Positions 8,221-18,180 of a DNA stretch of 64,000 nt are shown here, in pieces. A program made the position numbers and the translations under genes. Where the stretch lies: NCBI RefSeq assembly GCF_018449655.1, contig NZ_JAAVUX010000002.1, positions 1 to 64,000 of the forward strand. Direction: 5' to 3'. How positions within the stretch are numbered: the first letter of the stretch is position 1; each line of letters opens with the position of its first letter. The DNA comes from Pseudomonas sp. dw_358 (GTDB lineage Bacteria > Pseudomonadota > Gammaproteobacteria > Pseudomonadales > Pseudomonadaceae). The notes under the pieces are model-generated. The model did not search any database, was not told where the DNA came from, and was given only the letters and a program-made list of their open reading frames with translations.

Positions 8221-8910
8221 ATGCTGAGCGTCACGAATCTCAATGTGTATTACGGCGACAGCCACGTGCTGCGCAACCTCGACCTGGAACTGGCACCCGG
8301 TGAAACCCTGGCCATCATGGGCCGCAACGGCATGGGCAAGACCACCCTGCTCAAGAGCCTGGTGGGCATGCTGCCCGCCCGCAGCGGCAGCATCAAGCTG
8401 GGCGGCGAGGAGCTCAACGGGCGCAAGAGCTATGAGCGGGTCGCCGCCGGTGTGGGCTTCGTGCCCCAGGGGCGGATGATCTTTCCGTTCCTGAGCGTCG
8501 AGGAAAACATCCTCAGCGGCATGCAGGGTGCGCCGGTGGCACCGATCCCGGACTACATCTACGAATACTTTCCGGTGCTGTTCGAGATGCGCCGGCGAAA
8601 GGGCGGCAACCTGTCCGGGGGCCAGCAGCAACAGCTGGCCATCGCCCGCGCCCTGGTCAGCAACCCCAAGGTGCTGATCCTCGACGAGCCTACCGAAGGT
8701 ATCCAGCCCTCCATCATCAAAGACATCGCCAAGGCGCTGAACCAGCTGAAGAAGGCCCGGGGCTTTTCGCTGATTGTCTCCGAACAGGTGTTGTCGTTCG
8801 CCATGGCGGTGGCCGACCGTTACCTGATCATCGAGAAAGGCGAGTTCGTCCACAGCGAACAACACGAAAGCGTCGACCGCGAACGCATCCTGAGCTATCT
8901 GACCATTTAG
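8221..8910 (+). CDS. urtE: urea ABC transporter ATP-binding protein UrtE
   Basis: A 229-aa LivF-type ATPase with Walker A GRNGMGKTT, signature LSGGQQQQLAIARAL and Walker B VLILDEPTEGIQPSI. It starts two bases after urtD and ends 11 bases before ureE, tying transporter and urease into one transcription unit. Confidence 0.93.
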   Translation: MLSVTNLNVYYGDSHVLRNLDLELAPGETLAIMGRNGMGKTTLLKSLVGMLPARSGSIKLGGEELNGRKSYERVAAGVGFVPQGRMIFPFLSVEENILSGMQGAPVAPIPDYIYEYFPVLFEMRRRKGGNLSGGQQQQLAIARALVSNPKVLILDEPTEGIQPSIIKDIAKALNQLKKARGFSLIVSEQVLSFAMAVADRYLIIEKGEFVHSEQHESVDRERILSYLTI

Positions 8911-8921
8911 GGAGCCTGTCC

Positions 8922-9362
8922 ATGTTGATACTCGACACCATTGTGGGCCAGGCCAGTGATCCGGCACTGGCCGAGCGCCTGCACGACCTGAGCCACGCCG
9001 GCCAGGTGGAAACCCTCAGTCTGTCGGCCAGCGATGTGCAGCGCCATCGCCTGCGCCTGGCCAGCGACCGTGGCACTGATTGCGCCATACGCCTGGAACG
9101 TCATCAGCAACTGCGCAACGGCTCGGTGCTGATGCTCGACGCCGGCCGCGCGATTGTCGTGCAGATGCAGGACCAGCAGTACCTGGCCCTCAAGCCCCGG
9201 GACGCGGCCGCTGCGCTGGAGCTGGGCTACTTTGCCGGCAACATGCACTGGGCGGTGCGCTTTGCCGCAGACCTGTTGCAGATACCGTTGAACGGTCCGG
9301 AAGACGACTACCTCGAGCGCCTGGCGCCAATGCTGGCCGATGGGCGGGTGACGCGGCCATGA
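8922..9362 (+). CDS. ureE: urease accessory nickel chaperone UreE
   Basis: A 146-aa UreE that delivers Ni to the urease assembly complex. It has the N-terminal peptide-binding half and the C-terminal metal-binding half with the conserved GNMHW histidine (about residue 108). It lacks the histidine-rich C-terminal tail of enterobacterial UreE, so it probably binds few Ni ions per dimer. The stop overlaps the ureF start (ATGA). Confidence 0.9.
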   Translation: MLILDTIVGQASDPALAERLHDLSHAGQVETLSLSASDVQRHRLRLASDRGTDCAIRLERHQQLRNGSVLMLDAGRAIVVQMQDQQYLALKPRDAAAALELGYFAGNMHWAVRFAADLLQIPLNGPEDDYLERLAPMLADGRVTRP

Positions 9363-10138
9363 ATGACCTGGGCAGCAGCTTGCTGGCGTTACAGCAGGCG
9401 GACAGCTTCTTTCCTGGCGGTGGGGTGGCGTGGTCGTGGGGGTTGGAGACGTTGGTGACGGACGGGGGGGCAAGTCTTGAAACCGTATCGTCTGCATCGC
9501 GGGCAACCGCTACGGCGGCCGACCATGGGCGCGACCCGGTCTCGAAATCCAGCCGCCGTCCACGCCACCAAGACCGCAGCCATGCCGTCCAGGCCTTCGT
9601 CGAAGGCCAGCTGCGCTACCGCTGGGCCACCTTCGACCGCGTCTTCCTGCATGCCGCCTGGCACGCTGCCGATCACCTGCCGAGCCTGCTCGACCTCGAT
9701 CAGCAGGTCGAAGCGCTGACCCTGGCCGAAGAACTGCGCCAAGGCTCACGCCGGGTCGGTCAATCCTTGCTCGGCGTGCACACCGCGCTTGGCACATCCG
9801 GCGCCGCCGCTTTCCAGCAACAGGTCAGTCAGGGCCACACCCCCGGCCACCTCCCCGTCATCCAAGGCATGCTTTGGCGAGCCTTGGGCCTGAGCGGTGA
9901 ACACAGCCAGCTGGCCGCGGCCCATAGCCTGTGCACGGGGCTGGCCAGCGCCGCCGTGCGCCTCGGGGTCATGGGCCACATCGACGCCCAGCGCGTGCTC
10001 GCCCACATCCAGCCCATCCTCCTCGAACTGCTCGCCACCCCACCGGCCTCTCTCGACGACGCCAGCGGCTTCACGCCCCTGGCCGAAATCGCCGTGATGC
10101 GCCACGAAACCCAGGAACTGCGGCTGTTCGCCAACTAG
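9359..10138 (+). CDS. ureF: urease accessory protein UreF with an internal insertion
   Basis: A 259-aa UreF, the GTPase-gating partner of UreG and UreD during Ni insertion. The N-terminus ([23 protein letters not shown]) and the body from [18 protein letters not shown] onward follow the family closely. Between them, about residues 37-75 are a Ser/Arg/Thr-rich stretch ([11 protein letters not shown]...[12 protein letters not shown]) with no counterpart in UreF proteins known to me, where only a few residues normally join the two helices. The reading frame stays open, so the protein may still be made; function could be impaired. A long upstream extension of the frame from 9080 is a shadow inside ureE. 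Confidence 0.85.
   Translation: MNDLGSSLLALQQADSFFPGGGVAWSWGLETLVTDGGASLETVSSASRATATAADHGRDPVSKSSRRPRHQDRSHAVQAFVEGQLRYRWATFDRVFLHAAWHAADHLPSLLDLDQQVEALTLAEELRQGSRRVGQSLLGVHTALGTSGAAAFQQQVSQGHTPGHLPVIQGMLWRALGLSGEHSQLAAAHSLCTGLASAAVRLGVMGHIDAQRVLAHIQPILLELLATPPASLDDASGFTPLAEIAVMRHETQELRLFAN
9467..9583. repeat. putative small inserted element within ureF
   Basis: Roughly 110 bp interrupts the conserved ureF sequence. Its ends carry the inverted repeat GTCTTG (9474-9479) and CAAGAC (9569-9574), and a GGGGGGG run marks the left junction. It contains related segments GTCTTGAAACC and GTCTCGAAATCC. In another plus-strand frame it reads [15 protein letters not shown], a phrase I recall (from memory, unverified) from spurious Pseudomonas ORF annotations, which would make it a dispersed repeat. 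No second copy was noticed here. Confidence 0.5.
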
Positions 10139-10147
10139 GAGCCCTTT

Positions 10148-10843
10148 ATGCTGCTGACCCCCACCGAGCTCGAACGGCTGACCCTCTACACCGCCGCCGA
10201 GCTGTCGCGCAAACGCCGGGCCAAAGGCCTGCGCCTGAACTTTCCCGAGGCCTGTGCCCTGATCGCCGACGAAATCCTCGAAGGCGCCAGGGAAGGCCGT
10301 GGCGTCGCCGAACTGATCGGTTTCGGCGCCACCTTGCTGAACACCGACGACGTCATGCCCGGCGTCGCCGACCTGCTGCCAGTGTTGCAGGTCGAAGGCA
10401 CTTTTCCCGACGGCACCAAGCTGGTCACCGTGCACCAGCCGATCCGCCCCGGCAGCCTGCCGCTGGCGAACCTGCCCACGCCGGGTGAAATCATCTCGCC
10501 CAGCAGCGATATCCAGCTTAATCAAGGCCGTCCGACCGCCACCCTGCGTGCGGTCAACACCGGCGACCGGCCCGTGCAAATCGGCAGCCACTACCACTTT
10601 TTCGAGGTCAACAAGGCTTTGGACTTCCCTCGCGAGCAGGCCTTCGGCATGCACCTGGACATCCCCGCCGGCACCGCCGTGCGCTTCGAGCCCGGTGAGT
10701 TGCGCGAGGTACAACTGGTGCAGTTCGGTGGCAGCGGTGACATCCACGGCTTCAGCGGTTTGACCAATGGCAACCTGCACGACCCCGCCTGCAAGGCTTC
10801 GGCCCTGCAGCGCGCGCGCGCGCAACAGTTCAAGGGAGCTTGA
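10148..10843 (+). CDS. ureAB: fused urease gamma-beta subunit UreAB
   Basis: A 231-aa fusion. Residues 1-100 are the gamma subunit ([20 protein letters not shown]..., [12 protein letters not shown]), and residues from about 115 are the beta subunit ([36 protein letters not shown]). Most Pseudomonas urease operons have separate ureA and ureB; fused forms occur in Helicobacter and some actinobacteria and pseudomonads. It starts ten bases after ureF and sits just upstream of ureC. Confidence 0.95.
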   Translation: MLLTPTELERLTLYTAAELSRKRRAKGLRLNFPEACALIADEILEGAREGRGVAELIGFGATLLNTDDVMPGVADLLPVLQVEGTFPDGTKLVTVHQPIRPGSLPLANLPTPGEIISPSSDIQLNQGRPTATLRAVNTGDRPVQIGSHYHFFEVNKALDFPREQAFGMHLDIPAGTAVRFEPGELREVQLVQFGGSGDIHGFSGLTNGNLHDPACKASALQRARAQQFKGA

Positions 10844-10845
10844 TC

Positions 10846-12558
10846 ATGGCCATCATGACCCGCAAGGAATACGCCGCCATGTACGGCCCCACTACTGGTG
10901 ACGCGGTACGCCTGGGCGACACCTCGCTGCTGGCCGAAGTCGAGTTCGACCATGCCGTACCCGGCGATGAATGCCTGCACGGCGGCGGCAAGACCCTGCG
11001 CGACGGCATGGGCCTGATGCCCGGCCACGACAGCGCCGACGGCGCCCTCGACATGCTGATCTGCAACGCGTTGATCATCGACCCGGTGATCGGCATCGTC
11101 AAAGGCGACATCGGCATCAAGGACGGCAAGATCGTCGCCATCGGCAAGGCCGGCAACCCCGAGGTCATGGACGGCGTGCACCCGCAATTGATCTGCGGCG
11201 TAGCCACCACGGTGCGCGACGCCGAGGGCTTGATCGTGACTCCCGGCGGCATCGACGTGCACGTGCACTTCGACTCCGCGCAGCTGTGCGATCACGCCTT
11301 GGCCGCCGGGCTGACCACCCTGATCGGCGGCTCGCTGGGGCCGATCACTGTGGGTATCGACTGCGGCGGTGAATGGAACGTCGGCAAGATGCTCCAGGCT
11401 GCGGAAGCCTGGCCGATCAACTTCGGCTTTCTCGGCCGGGGCAATTCCAGCAAGCCGGACTCGCTGCTGGGGCAACTGCGCGGCGGCTGCCTGGGGCTGA
11501 AGATCCACGAAGATTGGGGCGCGATGCCCGCCGTGATCGACACCTGCCTGAAGGTAGCGGACGAATATGACTTCCAGGTCCAGCTGCACACCGACACCCT
11601 CAACGAGTCGGGCTTTCTGGAGGACACCCTGGCCGCCATCGGCGAGCGCACCATCCACATGTACCACACCGAGGGCGCCGGAGGCGGCCACGCCCCGGAC
11701 ATCATCAGCGTGGCCGGCAAGGCCAACTGCATCCCCTCCTCCACCAACCCGACCAACCCGTACACCGTGAACACCTTCGACGAACACCTGGACATGATCA
11801 TGGTCTGTCACCATCTCAACCCGGACGTGCCGGAAGACGTGGCCTTCGCCGAGTCCCGGGTACGCCCGCAGACCATCGCCGCCGAGGACATCCTCCATGA
11901 CACCGGGGCCATCTCGATTCTCGGCTCCGACAGCCAGGGGATGGGCCGGATCAACGAAGTGATCTGCCGCACCTGGCAGCTGGCCTCGAAAATGAAGGAC
12001 CAGCGCGGCCGCCTTCCAGAGGAAAGCACCGCGCTGGGGGACAACGAACGGATCAAGCGCTACATCGCCAAGTACACCATCAACGCCGCCCGGGTGTTTG
12101 GCATCGACCGCTACATCGGCTCGCTGGAGCCCGGCAAGCTGGCCGACCTGGTGCTGTGGCGCCCGGCGTTCTTCGGGATCAAGCCGGAGCTGGTGGTCAA
12201 GGGTGGCTTCATCGTTCATGGGGTGATGGGCGATTCAGCCGCTTCTTTATATACCTGCGAGCCGCTGATGATGCGCCCGCAATGGGGCGCCTTCGGCGAA
12301 GCCAAGCAGGCACTGTCGGTGAACTTCGTCAATCGCCTGGCAGTGGAGGCCAATACCGGCGAGAAACTAGGCCTGAAGAAACAGCTGCTGCCCTGTGTCG
12401 GCACCCGCACCTTGCGCAAGTCCGACATGCTGCATAACGACGCCTGCCCGGACATTCGGGTCGACCCGCAAACCTTCGATGTGTATGCCGACGGCGAGCG
12501 TCTGACCTGCGAGCCGGTCAGCGAAGTACCGCTGGCGCAACGCTACATGCTGCGCTGA
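10846..12558 (+). CDS. ureC: urease alpha (catalytic) subunit UreC
   Basis: A 570-aa nickel amidohydrolase converting urea to ammonia and carbamate. Ni ligands and active-site features are intact: HVHFDSAQ, the lysine to be carbamylated in [31 protein letters not shown], the mobile flap cysteine in MVCHHL and the metal-ligand aspartate in [12 protein letters not shown] at 10846 follows GGGAG by eight bases; a TTG at 10840 overlaps the ureAB stop. GSDSQGMG replaces the more common SSDSQAMG, in keeping with the fused-subunit lineage. Confidence 0.97.
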   Translation: MAIMTRKEYAAMYGPTTGDAVRLGDTSLLAEVEFDHAVPGDECLHGGGKTLRDGMGLMPGHDSADGALDMLICNALIIDPVIGIVKGDIGIKDGKIVAIGKAGNPEVMDGVHPQLICGVATTVRDAEGLIVTPGGIDVHVHFDSAQLCDHALAAGLTTLIGGSLGPITVGIDCGGEWNVGKMLQAAEAWPINFGFLGRGNSSKPDSLLGQLRGGCLGLKIHEDWGAMPAVIDTCLKVADEYDFQVQLHTDTLNESGFLEDTLAAIGERTIHMYHTEGAGGGHAPDIISVAGKANCIPSSTNPTNPYTVNTFDEHLDMIMVCHHLNPDVPEDVAFAESRVRPQTIAAEDILHDTGAISILGSDSQGMGRINEVICRTWQLASKMKDQRGRLPEESTALGDNERIKRYIAKYTINAARVFGIDRYIGSLEPGKLADLVLWRPAFFGIKPELVVKGGFIVHGVMGDSAASLYTCEPLMMRPQWGAFGEAKQALSVNFVNRLAVEANTGEKLGLKKQLLPCVGTRTLRKSDMLHNDACPDIRVDPQTFDVYADGERLTCEPVSEVPLAQRYMLR

Positions 12559-12579
12559 CCTGTTCTGGAGAACATTGCC

Positions 12580-13221
12580 ATGAGTACGCAACTCGCCCCC
12601 TTGCCTCACCCCGGTGCTGCCCGCGTCGGCATCGGCGGCCCCGTGGGATCGGGCAAGACCCGCCTGCTGGAGCAACTGATCCCGCGCTTCATCGCCCGCG
12701 GCACCGAGCTGGCCGTGATCACCAATGACCTGGCCACCCGCGAGGACGCCGAGCGGGTGCAGCGCAGCGGCCTGATCGACCCGCTGCGGGTCCGCGCGGT
12801 AGAAACCGGTGCTTGCCCCCATACGGCGATCCGCGAAGACCCGACCCTGAACCTGCAGATGGCCGATGAGCTGGAAGCTACCTATCCCCTTCTCGACCTG
12901 GTGCTGATCGAGTCGGGGGGTGACAACCTGGCCTCGACCTTTTCCCTGGACCTGGTGGATTACTGGATCTTCGTCATTGACGTGGCCGGCGGCGACGACA
13001 TTCCGCGCAAACGCGGGCCGGGCGTGCTGAGCTGCGACCTGCTGGTGGTCAACAAGTATGACCTGGCGCCCTACGTAGGCGTGGACCTTGCGCGCATGCG
13101 CCGCGAGTCCGCCCAGGCGCGCAACGGTCGTCCGGTACTGTTCACCAATTGCGCCACGGGGGACGGCGTCGATGCGGTGGTAGACGCCATCAGCCGCGCC
13201 GTGCTGTTCGATCGTCCATGA
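12580..13221 (+). CDS. ureG: urease accessory GTPase UreG
   Basis: A 213-aa SIMIBI GTPase that powers Ni insertion. P-loop GGPVGSGKT is near residue 18, the metal-binding CPH motif appears as [11 protein letters not shown], and NKYD gives guanine specificity. The family segment [15 protein letters not shown] is present. It overlaps ureD by four bases. Confidence 0.96.
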   Translation: MSTQLAPLPHPGAARVGIGGPVGSGKTRLLEQLIPRFIARGTELAVITNDLATREDAERVQRSGLIDPLRVRAVETGACPHTAIREDPTLNLQMADELEATYPLLDLVLIESGGDNLASTFSLDLVDYWIFVIDVAGGDDIPRKRGPGVLSCDLLVVNKYDLAPYVGVDLARMRRESAQARNGRPVLFTNCATGDGVDAVVDAISRAVLFDRP

Positions 13222-14072
13222 ACGCGCCGGTGACGCTGACCCATCCCGTTGCCGTACAGGCCCAAGTGCGCTTCGAGCGGGCACCTTCCGGGGCCAGCTA
13301 CATCGCGCGTCAGCAGGTCGGCTACCCCTTTCACCTGGGGCGCACCTTGCAACTGCCCGACGACCCTCCCGGCATGGCGGCGGTGTATGTGCAATCCTGC
13401 TCCGGCGGCCTCTTTGCCGGCGAGGACGTGCACCTGCATGTGCAAGCCGGGCCTGACAGCCGCGTACATATCAGCACCGGCGCCGCCACCGTGGCCCACA
13501 GCATGTTGGAGGCTCCGGCCCGGCAAAGCGTGGAACTGCTGGCCGAACCCGGTGCGTGGCTGGAATACCTGCCCATGGCCACCATCCTCTTTCCCGACGC
13601 CCGCCTGCACAGCCAGGTCAACCTGACGTTGCATGATCAGGCACGGGTGATGCTGTGCGATGCCTTCTGCCTGCATGCGCCGCCCGGCCAAGGCGGGATG
13701 TTTGGCCGCTACCGCGCGGATCTGCTGGTGCGCGATCCGTCAGGCCGGTTACTCGCCGGGGATCGCCTGGCGCTGGAGGGAGGCGATCTGCGCCGGCGCT
13801 TGCCGGGGGTCAGCGGCGAGCTGGAAGCCTTGGCCACCTTCATGCTGGTGGGCCGCGGCCTGCCCATGGACACCCTCAAGCTGCGGCTGCGCAGCGCGCT
13901 GGCGGGGGTCGCGGACAGCTACATCGGGATCAGCGCGCTGCCCAATGATTGCGGGGTGTCGGTGCGGGTGATGAGCGCCGATACCGTGGCCTTGCGCCAG
14001 GCCCTGCACCTGGCCTGGGCCTGTTCACGGGGAGTGATGTTCGGGCTCGAGCCCAGGGTTCGGCGCAAGTGA
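13218..14072 (+). CDS. ureD: urease accessory protein UreD/UreH
   Basis: A 284-aa beta-helical scaffold that bridges UreF-UreG and apo-urease. Typical segments are [32 protein letters not shown] and [15 protein letters not shown]. It is last in the urt-ure operon; many operons place it first. ATG overlaps the ureG stop. It is divergent in sequence from enterobacterial UreD, as usual for this subunit. Confidence 0.9.
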   Translation: MNAPVTLTHPVAVQAQVRFERAPSGASYIARQQVGYPFHLGRTLQLPDDPPGMAAVYVQSCSGGLFAGEDVHLHVQAGPDSRVHISTGAATVAHSMLEAPARQSVELLAEPGAWLEYLPMATILFPDARLHSQVNLTLHDQARVMLCDAFCLHAPPGQGGMFGRYRADLLVRDPSGRLLAGDRLALEGGDLRRRLPGVSGELEALATFMLVGRGLPMDTLKLRLRSALAGVADSYIGISALPNDCGVSVRVMSADTVALRQALHLAWACSRGVMFGLEPRVRRK

Positions 14073-14096
14073 GGGGCGAGAATACAGGCCTCTTGA

Positions 14097-14112
14097 CGAG
14101 CCAGCTTGCTCG
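14097..14112. repeat. single REP-like element downstream of ureD
   Basis: CGAGCCAGCTTGCTCG is an imperfect hairpin of the Pseudomonas REP type, between the convergent ureD and NUDIX genes. It may stabilise or end transcripts. Confidence 0.55.
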
Positions 14113-14131
14113 CGAAGGCCGTAACCTGTCA

Positions 14132-14548
14132 TCACGCCCGGCTCAAGTACTCGCGCAATCGCGCCTGCAAATGCACAATCCCGTCCTTCAGCCCCAGAAA
14201 CCCCTCGACCGTCATGACCTCCCAACGCTGGCCCTCGTCGCCAAAGACCACCTGATCAAAGGTCCCCGGCGCGACGGTCGCCACCAGAAACCAGGTGTCC
14301 AGCCCCCCGGCGCCCTGCCCCGGATACGCTTGACGCCAAACGATGCACTGAGGGTCCAGGCGGATGCCAAACTCCTCCCAGGTCTCGCGCAGTGCGCATT
14401 CTTCCGGGGTTTCACACCCTTCGCGGCCTCCGCCAGGCAGGTCCCAGCGCCCTGGCCACGGGATGGTCGGCTTGTCGTCTCGTAACAGGGTCAACAGATG
14501 TCCATCACAGAGGACGGCGATTTTCGCGCCAGAGAAGATCGGGTGCAT
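14132..14548 (-). CDS. NUDIX hydrolase
   Basis: A 138-aa NUDIX pyrophosphohydrolase. The Nudix box is complete: GGGREGCETPEECALRETWEEFGI, with the REtwEE core that binds Mg. The frame extends upstream to 14632, but that part would run through the neighbouring terminator, so ATG at 14548 (MHPIFSGAKIAV), which begins at the first Nudix strand, is preferred. The substrate, probably a nucleotide derivative, cannot be assigned. Confidence 0.88.
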   Translation of the reverse strand: MHPIFSGAKIAVLCDGHLLTLLRDDKPTIPWPGRWDLPGGGREGCETPEECALRETWEEFGIRLDPQCIVWRQAYPGQGAGGLDTWFLVATVAPGTFDQVVFGDEGQRWEVMTVEGFLGLKDGIVHLQARLREYLSRA

Positions 14549-14605
14549 GGGGGGCCTCGAAAAGCAGGGAGGCCATCGACCTTGCCACGCCGAACGCCCA
14601 AACGC

Positions 14606-14629
14606 AAAAAACCCCGCAAGCGGGGTTTT
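14606..14629 (-). terminator. intrinsic terminator downstream of the SAF oxidoreductase
   Basis: AAAACCCCG and CGGGGTTTT pair around CAAG. Read on the minus strand the hairpin is followed by a T-run, right after the stop at 14647. Confidence 0.85.
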
Positions 14630-14646
14630 CATGCAACCACTGGCCT

Positions 14647-15837
14647 TCAGACGCGAACTTCCTGCGCTGCCGGGACAATGATGTGCGGGAACTGGCGTTG
14701 CTGCAGAACGATCTCCAGCGCGCGGCTGTGAGGGATCTCAACGTCGTCGAACGTCAGCACCTGGCCAGGTTCCACCGCGCGGCGCAGCACTGCGTTGTTG
14801 AGCATGCCGATGGGCACGTGATCCGGCTGACGCTCGATCAACACTGCCTCGCCACGGACCTGATAGCCACCGATGCCACGGGCAATGCGATCGCCGACCT
14901 TGAGCGCATGCTTGGCCAGTGCGGCCACGCCCAGGGTCGGGGTGGTGGAGTTGTTCAGCAATACGCCGCCGCCATTGATGACACGGCGCAGGGTCTTGCC
15001 GACTTCCAGCGAGCACAGGTGGAAGGGCCGCAACAGCGTGTAATAAGGGCCGGCACCCAATTTGAAGTACTCGATGGCGCGGGTCTGCTCTTCGTCGTGG
15101 CGACCGACCAGGAAAACGCCGCCCGCGGAATACCCTTTGGGCAGGATGTAGTCGACGATCGGGTGGCCGTGGTCGTCCGCGATCTTGCCCAGTTCGTTGC
15201 CGCTGGCCATCAAATCAGTGGAACCCAGACCTTCCAGCCCCTGACGGGTGATGGTCGCACCCAGGCCGTTGCCCACCAGCACCTGTTCGATCTGCACCTT
15301 GGTGCCATCGGTGAACGAGATGGTCTGGTCGACGCTGGTGCCTTGCTTCTCGGACCAATAGGCCATGTCCGCAGCATTGGGATTGTGATTCAGGTAGCCC
15401 TTCATGTTCCCGTACACCAACGGGGTGAAACCCATCATCTTGGCTTCTTCGTGCAGCGCTGCCAGCGAGCCCGGCTGATCGCCTTCGGCTTCGGTGATGA
15501 AACCCTTGCCGGCCAGGTAAGAACCGGTAGTGACCTGCAGTTCGGCATTGATCGTAATGACCTTCAAACCTGCGGCGAAGGCGCGTTCGATGACTTCAGT
15601 ACCGTGGCAGACGTCGCCACTGCATTCGATGATCAGGTCGGCATGGTCGACCAGTTCATTCAGAGACTGGGTCAATACCGAACTGAGGGGGAAGTCGTGC
15701 AAGGTATCCAGCGGTCGACGGGTCAGGATGCGAGTGATTTGAATATCGTCGTAATGCTTGGCAATCATCCTGACGAGCGCCAACGAAATCATGCCGGTGC
15801 CACTAATGCCAACTCGGGTAATCGATGATCTGTGCAT
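14647..15837 (-). CDS. homoserine-dehydrogenase-like NAD(P)-dependent oxidoreductase with SAF domain
   Basis: A 396-aa protein of the COG4091 type. The N-terminus is a Rossmann domain (GISGTGMISLALVRMI), the middle resembles homoserine dehydrogenase without its catalytic signature, and the C-terminal 80 residues form a SAF domain (AKHALKVGDRIARGIGGYQV...) as found in sialic-acid synthases and sugar-acid dehydratases. Such proteins are usually linked to sugar or sugar-acid metabolism, but the reaction is unproven. It stands alone with its own terminator, next to an AT-rich region. Confidence 0.8.
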   Translation of the reverse strand: MHRSSITRVGISGTGMISLALVRMIAKHYDDIQITRILTRRPLDTLHDFPLSSVLTQSLNELVDHADLIIECSGDVCHGTEVIERAFAAGLKVITINAELQVTTGSYLAGKGFITEAEGDQPGSLAALHEEAKMMGFTPLVYGNMKGYLNHNPNAADMAYWSEKQGTSVDQTISFTDGTKVQIEQVLVGNGLGATITRQGLEGLGSTDLMASGNELGKIADDHGHPIVDYILPKGYSAGGVFLVGRHDEEQTRAIEYFKLGAGPYYTLLRPFHLCSLEVGKTLRRVINGGGVLLNNSTTPTLGVAALAKHALKVGDRIARGIGGYQVRGEAVLIERQPDHVPIGMLNNAVLRRAVEPGQVLTFDDVEIPHSRALEIVLQQRQFPHIIVPAAQEVRV

Positions 15838-16179
15838 GATGAACCTTCAAACTTCAAAGTTGTGGGTGTGGGCGCTTGCGTGCCGAAGTGCCGGCCCTCT
15901 TTCCTTGCAGGGTATCGCGCAACAAGACATCTGCTTGAGTCCATACCCAGTGCCGCAGTGCTGCACAGATGGCCTCCTGGCGAGCATTGACGTGGGTCAC
16001 AGGTGTACCAGTGTGACGCATTACCCGGTACTCAGGTGAACCGAACCGACGATAATGGCCATTTGCCAGACGAGCGGCGTGAACTCGCATCGGTCAATGG
16101 CTCTGACGAAAGGTTCGGGTTCAAGTTCAAAAATTTTTTTACAAAAAATTACAAAATGCTTTTTAACAAATACAACGTG
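15838..16179. other. AT-rich intergenic stretch upstream of the SAF oxidoreductase
   Basis: Contains the promoter region of the minus-strand oxidoreductase. From about 16110 to 16180 the sequence becomes very A/T-rich (runs of A and T), unlike the rest of the window. Short frames here have poor composition and no ribosome sites, so none is called. Confidence 0.5.
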
Positions 16180-16386
16180 TTATAGCGCGCGAAGCGGCAA
16201 CACGTTCATTTGCGTCATTTCTTTGTCGCCAACATTTATGGCGGCCGCATGGATCAACTCCAACGGCGCGCTAAATACCGATTCGGTGGCCAGCGGGGTG
16301 GAGAGTTGCGCCTCAAGAATGACTTCGCGAGATGAATAACCGTCCACAAACACTACGGTGCGTTTGAAAGGCGTTGAATCGTTCAT
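16180..16386 (-). CDS. small hypothetical protein (68 aa)
   Basis: A 68-aa frame beginning MNDSTPFKRTVVFVDGYSSRE with a mixed, protein-like composition and a GAGG about 12 bases before the ATG. It has no membrane segment or recognisable motif. It lies inside the AT-rich stretch with no operon partner. It may be a genuine small gene or a remnant. Confidence 0.35.
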   Translation of the reverse strand: MNDSTPFKRTVVFVDGYSSREVILEAQLSTPLATESVFSAPLELIHAAAINVGDKEMTQMNVLPLRAL

Positions 16387-16983
16387 GGCGGGGGTGCCTC
16401 ATTGGCTTGGCGGTAGAAATCAACAGAACTTCGACATCTTGTTATCACCACTGCGCCGCGACGGCAGCGATCAAGCAGCCACCCTCAGGGGTTCGCCCAG
16501 GGCGAAACAGGAAAACAAAACATCGAGTCAATCTATCGATGGTCGGCAGGAGATACCGATTGTCCATGGGGTGCGGCTGGAGAGCCCGCACACGAGGATA
16601 AAATTCCGTTCATCATCCATGGAGCAATTTAAGGGCGGATTCAGGACCGAAGTCAACACAGGGGGGCGGTCGAATGTCGGATTTTTTGACGTCATGCTGA
16701 CAAAGCTTTCACTTATGATATGTAACTCATTGTTTTATATGAATTTGATTACGAAAAAATATTTTTGACATCCATCCGAATGTATTTATCGGCCGCACCT
16801 TCCGCTCCCGCGGTGGTCAAGTCCGTTTGTCGGGCTTCATTTGCCGCCCTTTGGGCAAGGCGCCACTATGCGTCGAGTTTCAACGCGCCCACTGGATTTC
16901 GCACCCTTTGGCGCATGGGCTGGCCGCGGCAACCCGCCCCCGAAATACGCTTCGCCGTCAGACAAAAGCTCAGGGAAAGATCA
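16387..16983. other. low-GC region upstream of the acyltransferase
   Basis: About 600 bp without a supported gene. Positions 16680-16780 are AT-rich and should hold the acyltransferase promoter. A 136-aa plus-strand frame (16358-16768) has no ribosome site or family features, and the frame extension of the acyltransferase from 16765 reads as random sequence. Confidence 0.5.
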
Positions 16984-18141
16984 ATGAAAAGATTCGTCGT
17001 GCTCGACAGTTTTCGTGGCCTGTGTGCCCTGTCGGTGGTGTTGTTTCATACCTATGTCGTGCAAAGTATCGCGGAACTCGAGTTCTTTAAAAACTCGTTC
17101 CTGATGGTCGAATTCTTTTTTATCTTGAGTGGGTTTGTCCTCTTCCATACTTACCGTCAGCGCTTGAACAATACCGTGCAATACAAAGATTTCTTTATCA
17201 GCCGCACGGCGCGTATTTTCCCCTTGCACCTGTTCATGCTCGTGGTTTTCCTGATCTTGGAAGGGGGGCGCAAGCTGGCAGAGCTCAAAGGCTTCAGCTT
17301 CAACGAGCCGGCCTTCAGTGGCCCAACGGCTTCGCAGGAACTCCTGCCCAACGCCCTGCTGTTGCAGTCCTGGCTGAACACCACGATCACCGGCTCTTTT
17401 AATTACCCGTCGTGGAGCATCAGCATCGAGTATTACCTGTACCTGGTATTTGGTTTGATGGCGGTTCTGGCCAGGGGCAATAAAGTCAAAGTGTTTGCCG
17501 TGGTGTCGCTGGTGTCATTCATTACCCTGTGGCATGGCGAGAGTCTGTTCAAAACCGAAATCTTCCGCGGCGCATCGTGTTTCTTTGCCGGGGCGGTGCT
17601 GTATGTTGTCTACGACAAGATCAAAGACAGTGAGCTGCGGGCCCTTGACTTCAACCTGCTGGAGATTGCCCTGGTGCTGGGGGCGTACCGGCTGCTGGTG
17701 TCCTCGGTTGACCACAAGGGCATCTATGCCAGCGTGTTGTTCTGTGTCTTGATTCTGGCGTTCTCATTCGAACGAGGGGTTATTTCCCGGTTTTTGCAGC
17801 ATCGGGTATTCATCGCGTTGGGGACGTTGTCGTTTTCTATTTACATGACGCATGCGGCGGTACTTTTTGTGTTCAAGAGCGCTGTGATTGTCCTGTCCAA
17901 GCTGCTGCACACCGACCTGACAGAAACGCTGCAGGGGCATGACATGCCGAACATGATGAAGTACATCTCGACTCACAGTGTCTGGCTGGACAACGGCGTG
18001 GTGCTGTTGCAGATGGCGGTGGTGCTGGGGGTTTCGGTAGTGACCTACAAGTATGTGGAGCTCAAGGGTATGCAGTGGGGCAAGCGCTTGACCCGGCGCA
18101 AGGACACGCCGTCGAACTCGATGCCGGGGGCGGTGCTTTAG
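16984..18141 (+). CDS. acyltransferase 3 family membrane protein
   Basis: A 385-aa integral membrane O-acyltransferase of the OafA/NodX type with about ten hydrophobic segments. The first helix has the family hallmark LDSFRGLCALSVVLFHTYVV (catalytic Arg and His), and NYPSWSISIEYYLYLVF matches the conserved WSISxE motif. ATG at 16984 follows AGGGA. It probably modifies a surface polysaccharide or lipid with an acyl group; the acceptor is unknown. It is monocistronic and adjoins a low-GC region, which suggests acquisition by transfer. Confidence 0.88.
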   Translation: MKRFVVLDSFRGLCALSVVLFHTYVVQSIAELEFFKNSFLMVEFFFILSGFVLFHTYRQRLNNTVQYKDFFISRTARIFPLHLFMLVVFLILEGGRKLAELKGFSFNEPAFSGPTASQELLPNALLLQSWLNTTITGSFNYPSWSISIEYYLYLVFGLMAVLARGNKVKVFAVVSLVSFITLWHGESLFKTEIFRGASCFFAGAVLYVVYDKIKDSELRALDFNLLEIALVLGAYRLLVSSVDHKGIYASVLFCVLILAFSFERGVISRFLQHRVFIALGTLSFSIYMTHAAVLFVFKSAVIVLSKLLHTDLTETLQGHDMPNMMKYISTHSVWLDNGVVLLQMAVVLGVSVVTYKYVELKGMQWGKRLTRRKDTPSNSMPGAVL

Positions 18142-18180
18142 GCCGTCGGTCTTGATCCCGGACCGGTGACGAACAGAATC

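Noticed and set aside
14549..14632. Longer start for the NUDIX gene
   Set aside because: The extra 28 codons run through an intrinsic terminator and have no family similarity.
16358..16768. 136-aa plus-strand frame in the AT-rich region
   Set aside because: No ribosome site, no recognisable fold, and it overlaps the antisense small frame 16180-16386; likely chance.
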